Of a DNA stretch of 45,857 bases, positions 39,783 through 45,857 are shown piece by piece. Each line of letters begins with the position of its first letter. The stretch's first letter is position 1. The stretch comes from a virus: the IMG/VR virus record IMGVR_UViG_3300027796_000004, positions 1 through 45,857 of that record. One strand, given 5' to 3'. A model generated the notes under the pieces. That model did not search any database. It was given only the letters and a program-made list of their open reading frames with translations, and was not told where the DNA came from. Both the position numbers and the translations under genes were made by a program.

Positions 39783-40148
39783 ATGGACAATAGCGGTATT
39801 AGAAATTTAACGGTCTATAACTATGGGAGGAACTGTTGGTTGGGCGGAAAGATCACAAGGGAAAATCCTCTTACATACCATCATATAAAGCCGGTGCGTG
39901 AGGGCGGTAGGGGTACGATTGAAAATGGGGCGTTATTAACTGACGAAAAACATAGGTTGTTTAATGAGTTGGAAAGGAAGTTTCCGGAATTGGCTGATGA
40001 GATTAATAAGTATTTCTTGGCGTATCATGGAGATTATCCAGAAGATGTTTGGTGTAGAATACAGTATCTGTTAAGTATGGCAGCAGCTAAAGAGGTTTAT
40101 CATAGTAAAGGTAAATGTAAGAAGAAGAAACATAGACATAGAAGATGA
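39783..40148 (+). CDS. HNH-type packaging-associated protein
   Basis: A 121-residue protein, located next to the terminase genes. ENPLTYHHIKPVREGG gives the first H-H pair, IENGALL the N, and TDEKHRLFNEL the last H, in HNH order without zinc-binding CxxC pairs. HNH proteins encoded beside terminase genes are known to help terminase cut DNA in many phages (established for HK97-like systems). GGAG lies upstream of the ATG at 39783; the longer ATG at 39750 would lie at the predicted start of transcription. The C-terminus is very basic (KCKKKKHRHRR). Confidence 0.7.
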   Translation: MDNSGIRNLTVYNYGRNCWLGGKITRENPLTYHHIKPVREGGRGTIENGALLTDEKHRLFNELERKFPELADEINKYFLAYHGDYPEDVWCRIQYLLSMAAAKEVYHSKGKCKKKKHRHRR

Positions 40149-40162
40149 TTTGGTGTTATAAT
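40133..40162 (+). promoter_or_regulatory. Promoter for the structured RNA and terminase genes
   Basis: TAGACA (40133-40138), 18 bp, TATAAT (40157-40162) with TG just upstream (TGT-TATAAT). The -35 box lies inside the end of the HNH gene. The same extended -10 occurs at 2911 and 4161. Confidence 0.65.
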
Positions 40163-40168
40163 ATAATT

Positions 40169-40271
40169 GATGGCAACGAAACGTAGTGGGGATTACCTCA
40201 CATATATGGGTATTTGTTTTTGAGTACCCGCCGTTTGGCGTATGCGATGCCGTCCGTGTACGCCTTTTTTT
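40169..40271 (+). ncRNA. Candidate attenuator or small RNA ahead of terS
   Basis: From the predicted start near 40169 to the T-run (40265-40271) is about 103 nt without a convincing ORF. Hairpins: GTGGGG/CCTCAC with ATTA loop (40186-40201), GGGTA/TACCC (40208-40229), CGCC-GTTT-GGCG (40229-40240) and GGCGTA/TACGCC (40237-40264) followed by seven T. The last two share GGCG (40237-40240), so only one can form; the last is a terminator. It may be a switchable attenuator or a discrete small RNA. Confidence 0.5.
40237..40271 (+). terminator. Rho-independent terminator ahead of terS
   Basis: Stem GGCGTA/TACGCC (40237-40242 with 40259-40264, long loop) and seven T. The small terminase gene begins 17 bases later, so transcripts must read through for terminase to be made from this promoter. 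Confidence 0.65.
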
Positions 40272-40288
40272 ATAGGGAGATGGAATAG

Positions 40289-40753
40289 ATGGACGAGGTT
40301 AGGGATGAAATTGATAGTATTTTAGATACTGAAGTTATTGATGATAATAGAAAGATCTTAAATAATGCGATTAGAGATAGAGAGGTTACGGATTTAATTG
40401 AGAATATTAAATTTGCGAACCACATAAACGAAAATAAGAGAGGTCTGTTTTTAAGATTGGCTGAATTGTTTTTGAAAGATTTATCTGCTAATTTGTTTTT
40501 AAACCAGTTTAAGTTATCTGCGAAGTATGAAGATACTACGGCTGATGAGTGGACGACGTTTTTAATGGATAATATGGTCGCTAAATATATTGGAAGACAT
40601 AAAAATATATATATGAAAACGGCAGCTGAAGAAAATATTACATCGGTTGCTGGTAAAGGTAAGAAAGATAGTTTAAGTTTAATAGATAAAATAGAATCTG
40701 AAATTAAAGAAGATTCGAAACAGAATATAATTATTATGCGTATACCAGGATAA
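40289..40753 (+). CDS. Terminase small subunit (putative)
   Basis: A 154-residue helical protein with an acidic N-terminus. The central part has the order of helices (IKFANHINENKRGLFLRLAE, then KYEDTTADEWTTFLMD) and the C-terminal basic loop expected of oligomeric small terminases, and it precedes the large subunit gene with one gene between. No sequence family is recognisable; the call is by position and size. It would bind the packaging start site. Ribosome binding site GGGAGATGG. Confidence 0.6.
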   Translation: MDEVRDEIDSILDTEVIDDNRKILNNAIRDREVTDLIENIKFANHINENKRGLFLRLAELFLKDLSANLFLNQFKLSAKYEDTTADEWTTFLMDNMVAKYIGRHKNIYMKTAAEENITSVAGKGKKDSLSLIDKIESEIKEDSKQNIIIMRIPG

Positions 40754-40769
40754 GGGGAGGCGTAAGCGT

Positions 40770-41090
40770 ATGAAGTTTAAAATGAATGATCACGAATGGG
40801 AAATATTGGAAATGTCCAATGATGAAATAAATAAAAGAATTAATGATGATAGCGGAGAATATGTTTATGGTTCTACTGAATATAGTGGGATGATAATTTA
40901 TTTAAATAAAGATATTAAAAATAAAAGATCTACGTTGTATCATGAATTGTGTCATTGTTTTTTATACGAGTATGGTCATAATCAATGGAAGAGTAAGTTT
41001 AATTATGAAGATGTATGTGAAATAGTTGGAAGTTCACACGATATTATTCATAAGATATCTGATGATTATTTTAAGGATAGTGGTAAATAA
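40770..41090 (+). CDS. Zincin-like metalloprotein, HExxH
   Basis: A 106-residue protein. Residues 52-70 include STLYHELCHCFLYEYGH with the zinc motif HELCH and a third possible ligand further on. The preceding strand (YGSTEYSGMIIYLNKD) fits the short ImmA/IrrE- or SprT-like zincins found in phages. It has no signal peptide. The location between small and large terminase genes is unusual. Overlaps the large terminase start (TAATG). Substrate unknown. Confidence 0.65.
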   Translation: MKFKMNDHEWEILEMSNDEINKRINDDSGEYVYGSTEYSGMIIYLNKDIKNKRSTLYHELCHCFLYEYGHNQWKSKFNYEDVCEIVGSSHDIIHKISDDYFKDSGK

Positions 41091-42649
41091 TGTTTAATGA
41101 TATTGAGTTGATTGAAGAAAGTAAAACGGAGCGTATTTTTAGATGCCCCGTTTGTAATAATGGAACGATAACTATAAATAAACAGAGTAAGAAGTTCTAT
41201 GGTTATTGTAATGTGTGTAATGCGTGTTATATAGATTATGTTCCGTTGCCCCACCAGATGGACGTGCATAAAAGCGATTCGAAATTGAAATTATTAATTG
41301 GTGGTAAAGGTTCGGCTAAATCTAGAGCTGGAGTTTTAGAAATAATAGATCACGGTTTATCTGTTCCGAATGGGAGAACGTTACTAATGGCTCAGACGTT
41401 ACAACAGTTGTCGAGAGCGGTTATACCAGTATTTAAAGAATACTTACCGATGAAGTTTGTAACTGAGTGGCACGATACGAAACAGAATATTTCTATTAAG
41501 TTAAGTAATGGTCATGAGTTTATTGGATATTCGAGTAAAGATGATGAGACGTTTAGGTCTATGGAAATAACTGCGTTTTTATTAGAAGAAATGTCTGGTA
41601 TTAATCCAGATACATGGTTTGAGTTGATACAGCGTTTGAGAAATCCAGCCGCATCGTATTTGAATATGCCTGATAGTAAGGATCATTTTTTGGGTATAGG
41701 TATATCGAATCCGTCTCAAGGATTTATAAGAGATTTATTGTTTACTGCATCGAAGATTACTGGTAGCCCTAGTATTAAAGATACGGTTGCTATGTATATC
41801 GATAGAGTAACAGAACCGAATCCGGATTTAGAAGCGTTTTTAAGTAGTAGTAGAGATAATACGTTTTTAGCTCCAGGTGTTTTAAATACGATTATAAATA
41901 GTTTAAGCCCATCACAGGTAAGATTAAATGTAGATTGTATTATTGAATATGCCGAAGGTGCTGTTTATCCTGATTTTTTAAAGTATGTATGTGATGATAT
42001 GAAACCAGATCCTAACTGGAAATATTTTCTAGCACACGATCCAGGTATAAGAGATCCGTCTGCTGTATTGTTGTGTGGGTTTAATGAAGATAGTGGCGAT
42101 TTATATTTAATAAATGAGTTTTATAAAACTGATAAGGTATTAACGGAAGTTGCGAATGCGATTAAAGATATTATAAAACCGATTCCAACGGGTATGTTGA
42201 ATCAGCCGTTAATAGATCCATCAGCAGCAAAAAGAAGCCAGATAAACGCTAGAACGTATAAACAGCAGATGCAGTTGGAGCATAATTTGATATTTAAATT
42301 AGCGAATAATAATATAGTTGATGGTATAGCTAAAACTAGAGATATGATGTATAAAGGTAAGATACATATTTTTAGAAGCTGTAAGAATACTATAATGGAA
42401 GGATGCGAATATAGATATCCTACTCCAGAAGAGAGAAAGTCTAATAAGAATATTGGAGATAAGCCGATAGATAAGTTTAACCATTTAATGGACTGTCTAA
42501 GATATATTGTACAGGACATACCCTATAATCTTGTTTTTAAAGAAAGATTAGTATATAATAAGGATATGGGAATGATGGGTAATATAATGATGAATGATGC
42601 GTTTAAATCTAAGAAAAATAAAAATTCTGTAGGAGGTTATAGAATATGA
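41090..42649 (+). CDS. terL: Terminase large subunit
   Basis: A 519-residue DNA-packaging motor. It opens with a Cys4 zinc ribbon (FRCPVCNNG, C19/C22, and YCNVCNAC, C40/C43), then the ATPase: Walker A GGKGSAKS (71-78), Walker B TAFLLEEMSG (161-170), and GISNP (204-208, likely coupling motif). The RNase H-like nuclease follows: HDPGIRDPSAVLL (D317), LIDPSAAKR (D376) and DKFNHLMDCLRY (D468). It pumps DNA through the portal and cuts it. Its ATG overlaps the zincin stop, and the portal gene follows one small gene downstream. Confidence 0.92.
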   Translation: MFNDIELIEESKTERIFRCPVCNNGTITINKQSKKFYGYCNVCNACYIDYVPLPHQMDVHKSDSKLKLLIGGKGSAKSRAGVLEIIDHGLSVPNGRTLLMAQTLQQLSRAVIPVFKEYLPMKFVTEWHDTKQNISIKLSNGHEFIGYSSKDDETFRSMEITAFLLEEMSGINPDTWFELIQRLRNPAASYLNMPDSKDHFLGIGISNPSQGFIRDLLFTASKITGSPSIKDTVAMYIDRVTEPNPDLEAFLSSSRDNTFLAPGVLNTIINSLSPSQVRLNVDCIIEYAEGAVYPDFLKYVCDDMKPDPNWKYFLAHDPGIRDPSAVLLCGFNEDSGDLYLINEFYKTDKVLTEVANAIKDIIKPIPTGMLNQPLIDPSAAKRSQINARTYKQQMQLEHNLIFKLANNNIVDGIAKTRDMMYKGKIHIFRSCKNTIMEGCEYRYPTPEERKSNKNIGDKPIDKFNHLMDCLRYIVQDIPYNLVFKERLVYNKDMGMMGNIMMNDAFKSKKNKNSVGGYRI

Positions 42650-42885
42650 AATTACTTAAAATGATTAAGAGTATTAAAGATATTGAAAGCATAAAGGTGG
42701 AATTTGAAATGTTTAAAAAATATCATGATAGTAAGATTGAAGAGTTAGAAAAAAGTATTGAAGAGTTAAATAGGAAAATTGAAATAAACGCCGCTAATAA
42801 AAAAGAAGAAAAAAAAGTATCATTATTAAATGTTCCTAAAGTTCAATTAGATGTACTAGAAAAATCAGATAAAGAAAGGAGTTAG
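42646..42885 (+). CDS. Small coiled-coil protein, 79 aa
   Basis: A 79-residue coiled-coil protein (MIKSIKDIESIKVEFEMFKK and the following KIEELEKSIEELNRKIE). Starts inside the last codons of terL, ends just before the portal gene. Possibly a packaging or portal accessory. Not recognised. Confidence 0.6.
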   Translation: MKLLKMIKSIKDIESIKVEFEMFKKYHDSKIEELEKSIEELNRKIEINAANKKEEKKVSLLNVPKVQLDVLEKSDKERS

Positions 42886-42890
42886 AGTTT

Positions 42891-44726
42891 ATGGATGCAG
42901 ATAAAGAATTGATTGGTAAATTAAATAAGTTAATTACTTCTGCGGTTAATTATAGAAAATCGCAGAGAGATGAAGAGTATATAAATAACCAAGCACACTA
43001 CGAAGGTGTATATTGGAATTTAGCGTCATATAATTCTGATTCTCCATTTATTTTAAAGAGTGATATTAACCACGTTAAAAATGCGATAGATTTAAGACTA
43101 GCGTCTATTTATGCTAACGATTATTGCGGAGATTTATTACCAATGTCTCCAGATGATACTGATACAGTAGATGTTTTAGAAACGTTATATAAATATGAGT
43201 GGAAACGTTTAGGAATGAATAGTTTTATAAAAAAGATAATAAAAGATGCCGTAGTTTTAGGCGATGGATATTTACAAATATCATACGATCCAGATAAGAT
43301 TATAGGTGGAACTAAAACCAGAATGGAAGGTTTAATTAAAGTAAATTATATTCATGCGACTACTGTGTATATAGATCCTAGTGCTACTAGCGAAGAAGAT
43401 GCAGATTATATAGTATATAAAACCAGAAGAAGTAAAGATTGGGTTGAAAGAGAGAGACCGTCTTGGATGAGTAAGTTGAAAGAAGCGTCAGCAGATTCTA
43501 CTACGTATTCTGGAGGACAGGAAGATGGAGAATTGTATTCTTCTAGTAGAGATTATACTAACGAGCAAGATAATTTATTTATATTAAATACTATATGTTT
43601 AAAAGAAAAGTTTGAGAACAAGACTAAAGATGGAGAAAAAGTAATAGGAACTAAAGTTAATATCTATTATATTATAAATAATACTATAGTAGAAAGTAAT
43701 ATTGAGTTTCCGTTTGATTTCTTCGATATTGCTAAAATATCATGTGAAGATATTCCTCAAACGCCATACGGATTACCATTGATGAGAGGATTAACTGTTC
43801 CTTGTAAAGTAGCTAATTTAATAGAGAGTGCTATAAATAATGTTGCGATGCACTATACTGTTCCATCTTGGATGATATCTGAAGAAAGTGGAATAGATAT
43901 AGATGAATTTGCTAAGTTACAAGCGGCTTTAGGAGTTGTATTTAAAGTAAGCGGAGATGTAAAAACCGCAATAGCACAAGTTCCATATCCAATAATTGAT
44001 GATAAGTTAGTACAATATGGAAAAGAGTTCGTAAATTATATTAGAATGTATGCTGGAGTTAATGATCAGTATATGGGAAATATAGGAAGTGCCGGAAATA
44101 CATCTGGAGGAACTAATGCAGCAATAGCGAGAGCTACTGCAATAGATGTGTTATTAATAGAACAAATAGAAAAGTTTGTAGAAAACTTCTCTAGAAAATT
44201 AATAAAGTATATGATAAAGTATTATGCTGATAAAGAAATATTTATTAGAGATAAAAATAATAAAAAGTATACATTTAAAAGTTATACAATAAAACAAGAG
44301 TTTGATGATATAGATTTTGACTTCAGTATAGATTTAACTTATAAGACTAGAAACGACAAGGATAGACAATATTCAGAGTTAAAGAATATATATCAATTAC
44401 AAAATCAATATAAAGACTCTAAACCATTAATAAGATCATTAGATTTAGTTAAAGCTGCTCAATTAGATGAATTCTCAGAATTATTTAAGAGAAACTTGAA
44501 TTTAACCGAAGAAGCTTGGGCTGAGAAAATTGAGTTAGCATTACAAATAATGCCATCACTTGGATTAACCGACGCCAACGGAGTTGCCTTAGTAACGCCA
44601 GAAGAGTTCCAAAAAGGTATGATAGATATATTTAATGACGATAACGATTTAGAAGTAGTTACCGGAATAATAAAGAAAATGGAAATGGCTCAAGAACAAA
44701 GCGTTGAGCCTACTCCTACGGTTTAA
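42891..44726 (+). CDS. Portal protein
   Basis: A 611-residue portal protein, forming the ring through which DNA passes. Features: N-terminal helices with YRKSQRDEEYINNQAHYEGV and NHVKNAIDLRLASIYAND, a central VLGDGYLQISYDPDKI, PYGLPLMRGLTVPCKVANLI, and the late helix NTSGGTNAAIARATAIDVLL, arranged as in podovirus portals. The length fits. It is immediately downstream of terL and upstream of the scaffold, as usual except for the two glycan genes in between. Its last bases (TAATAATG) lead directly into the cytidylyltransferase gene. Confidence 0.85.
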   Translation: MDADKELIGKLNKLITSAVNYRKSQRDEEYINNQAHYEGVYWNLASYNSDSPFILKSDINHVKNAIDLRLASIYANDYCGDLLPMSPDDTDTVDVLETLYKYEWKRLGMNSFIKKIIKDAVVLGDGYLQISYDPDKIIGGTKTRMEGLIKVNYIHATTVYIDPSATSEEDADYIVYKTRRSKDWVERERPSWMSKLKEASADSTTYSGGQEDGELYSSSRDYTNEQDNLFILNTICLKEKFENKTKDGEKVIGTKVNIYYIINNTIVESNIEFPFDFFDIAKISCEDIPQTPYGLPLMRGLTVPCKVANLIESAINNVAMHYTVPSWMISEESGIDIDEFAKLQAALGVVFKVSGDVKTAIAQVPYPIIDDKLVQYGKEFVNYIRMYAGVNDQYMGNIGSAGNTSGGTNAAIARATAIDVLLIEQIEKFVENFSRKLIKYMIKYYADKEIFIRDKNNKKYTFKSYTIKQEFDDIDFDFSIDLTYKTRNDKDRQYSELKNIYQLQNQYKDSKPLIRSLDLVKAAQLDEFSELFKRNLNLTEEAWAEKIELALQIMPSLGLTDANGVALVTPEEFQKGMIDIFNDDNDLEVVTGIIKKMEMAQEQSVEPTPTV

Positions 44727-44728
44727 TA

Positions 44729-45463
44729 ATGAAAACTGTCTTTACAACAGGCAGTTTTGATCTTCTACATACCGGGCATATAAATTTATTAAGGAGGGCT
44801 AAAGAAGATAATAATTTTGTTATAGTTGGGCTTAATAGCGATGAATTAATAGCAAGTAAAAATCCTATATATACTTATGAACAAAGACGAAATCTGTTAG
44901 AAGCAATAAAATATGTCGATGCTGTAGTTCCAATTAGAGTTCAAGAAGATAAATTTATGTATATTACGGAATTAAAAGTTGATGAATTTGTAATCGGAGA
45001 TGATTATAAAAATCATCCTGATTTAGATATTATAAGAAATATGTGTTCTGTTAGAATATTGGAGAGAACTCCAGATGTTTCAACTACTAGAGCAAAAGAA
45101 ATGATACACAATACATTTGTAATAGATATAGATGATACTATATCAATAACCCACGATAGAGATTTTGAAAATTCAGAACCTATTCAAGCGGTTATAGATA
45201 AAATAAATGAATTGCATAATCAAGGATTTAGAATAATATTATTTACAGCAAGAGGTATGAAAAGTACGGGAGATCCAGAGTTAGCCAAGAAGAAATATTT
45301 TGATATTACTTCAAAGTGGCTGATCAGCCATAACGTTATTTATGATGAGTTGATATTTGGAAAACCCAATGCTGATTATTATGTAGACGATAAATCATTA
45401 CCAATAAGTGAGTTTTTGAAATTTGGAGGCGGAATAGATGAATCAAAGGAAAAAGTTGTTTAA
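44729..45463 (+). CDS. Cytidylyltransferase-HAD phosphatase fusion
   Basis: A 244-residue two-domain enzyme. Residues 1-125 are a TagD/TarD-type nucleotidyltransferase: TVFTTGSFDLLHTGHINLL with the HTGH catalytic motif (14-17) and the RTPDVSTTRAKEM end (113-125) equivalent to R-T-x-G-I-S-T-T. It would make a CDP-activated polyol or choline. Residues 128-244 are a HAD hydrolase: FVIDIDDTISI (DIDDT, 133-137), IILFTARG (169-176), FGKPNADYYVDDKS (K212, D220-D221). The HAD half would act on a phosphorylated sugar or polyol, perhaps preparing or removing the substrate. The gene starts two bases after the portal stop and overlaps the licD-like gene by 26 bases. Confidence 0.85.
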   Translation: MKTVFTTGSFDLLHTGHINLLRRAKEDNNFVIVGLNSDELIASKNPIYTYEQRRNLLEAIKYVDAVVPIRVQEDKFMYITELKVDEFVIGDDYKNHPDLDIIRNMCSVRILERTPDVSTTRAKEMIHNTFVIDIDDTISITHDRDFENSEPIQAVIDKINELHNQGFRIILFTARGMKSTGDPELAKKKYFDITSKWLISHNVIYDELIFGKPNADYYVDDKSLPISEFLKFGGGIDESKEKVV

Positions 45464-45857
45464 TGAATTTACTAGAGAAAGAAAAATTGATATGGTAAAA
45501 ACTCTTCAAAAGTTTAGTCTACCAAATAATTTAACTTTTCTTCATTGTGGAACGTTACTAGGATCTATACGAGATGGAATATTGATAGAACATGATGATG
45601 ATTTTGATATAGCGTATTTATCTAATTATCATACCAAAGAAGAAATAAGAAATGAAATGCTTGATATTTATAGATATCTAAATTCAGAGGGAATGTTACT
45701 AAAATACTTTGATTTGAATTATAAGGATGTAATGAATTATAATATTGGAGAATATGGATTAGGACAAGCACATATTAAAATAGATGATATTGTATTTGAT
45801 TTATGGACTACTTGGATTGATGAGGATGGAGATTTTAATTTATTTGATATGAATAAA
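45438..45857 (+). CDS. LicD-like phosphotransferase, 5' part (continues at 1-301)
   Basis: Starts at ATG 45438 after GGAGGCGG and overlaps the previous gene; continues through the circle junction to 301 as one 197-residue protein. Residues about 33-60 carry the LicD/fukutin signature: FLHCGTLLGSIRDGILIEHD and DDFDIAYLS, matching the family's G-T-x-L-G-x-x-R...I-x-x-D-D-D-x-D-I. LicD transfers phosphocholine (relatives transfer phosphoribitol) from a CDP donor to a glycan. A CDP-forming enzyme lies directly upstream, so the two probably work in sequence. No signal peptide; a cytoplasmic enzyme. Confidence 0.8.
   Translation, partial: MNQRKKLFNEFTRERKIDMVKTLQKFSLPNNLTFLHCGTLLGSIRDGILIEHDDDFDIAYLSNYHTKEEIRNEMLDIYRYLNSEGMLLKYFDLNYKDVMNYNIGEYGLGQAHIKIDDIVFDLWTTWIDEDGDFNLFDMNK
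45731..45857. repeat. Terminal direct repeat, right copy
   Basis: Exact copy of positions 1-127. Joining the two copies gives a circle of about 45,730 bp and restores one complete gene (45438 through 301). Confidence 0.95.

Noticed and set aside
39599-39790. 63-aa minus-strand ORF in the non-coding region
   Set aside because: No ribosome binding site, crosses the late promoter, and composition is unlike the other early genes.
40169-40271. phi29-type packaging RNA (pRNA)
   Set aside because: phi29 pRNA works with a different ATPase and protein-primed genome ends; no terminal protein or phi29-type polymerase is seen here. Kept only as a small RNA or attenuator.
1-45857. Stop-codon reassignment
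   Set aside because: TAA, TAG and TGA all end genes at sensible junctions, often overlapping the next start; no frame needs readthrough.
1-45857. Integrase, CI-type repressor, transposase, CRISPR array or diversity-generating retroelement
   Set aside because: Looked for in all translated ORFs and repeats; none has the required motifs (tyrosine/serine recombinase, reverse transcriptase, regularly spaced repeats).

Overview
The window is a complete, circularly closed genome of a tailed phage. The first 127 bases (1-127) are repeated exactly at the end (45731-45857), so the unique genome is about 45,730 bp, and one gene (licD-like) runs across the artificial break. The DNA is AT-rich (roughly 30% GC by eye). 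Nearly every gene has a GGAGG-type ribosome binding site and uses the standard code. The endolysin (M23 plus SH3-like), the DUF859/collar-type tail fibre and the teichoic-acid-style enzymes point to a low-GC Gram-positive host (Bacillota). I see no integrase, excisionase or CI-type repressor, so a lytic lifestyle is likely. An N4-gp56-type capsid protein, a T7 gp12-like nozzle protein and two internal (ejection-type) proteins suggest a podovirus morphology.

Layout. Plus strand, late genes, from about 39.7 kb through the circle junction to 19.4 kb: HNH protein, structured RNA, small terminase, zincin, large terminase, coiled-coil protein, portal, cytidylyltransferase-HAD fusion, LicD-like transferase, small protein, scaffold, major capsid protein, small head protein, glycosyltransferase, connector, nozzle, tail proteins, collar-domain fibre, lysis genes, ejection proteins. 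A bidirectional terminator near 19.45 kb separates these from the early genes. Minus strand, early genes, from 39.2 down to 19.9 kb: a dense block of about 20 very small, mostly acidic unknown proteins (39.2-30 kb) with an HNH-like/HTH protein and a YqaJ-type exonuclease inside it; then DUF1351, ERF recombinase, SSB, an MCM-like AAA+ helicase with a zinc ribbon, an SF2 helicase and a VRR-NUC nuclease; and finally a tRNA and a structured non-coding stretch. The two transcription units diverge from a 0.6-kb non-coding region (39171-39782), the best candidate for the origin and/or packaging site.

How it works together. ERF, YqaJ exonuclease, SSB, VRR-NUC and the helicases form a recombination-dependent replication set without any recognisable DNA polymerase, so host polymerase is presumably used. 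Three glycan enzymes (GT4, cytidylyltransferase-HAD, LicD-like) sit inside the head-gene region and could form a small pathway that decorates the virion or the host surface. Control elements visible in the sequence are sigma70-like promoters, terminator-promoter modules between late genes, a repeated early promoter type (GAACTT, 17 bp, TATAAT), and a candidate attenuator or small RNA of about 100 nt ahead of the small terminase gene. Many gene junctions embed the next gene's ribosome binding site in the last codons, giving recurrent EVE or GGK protein ends.
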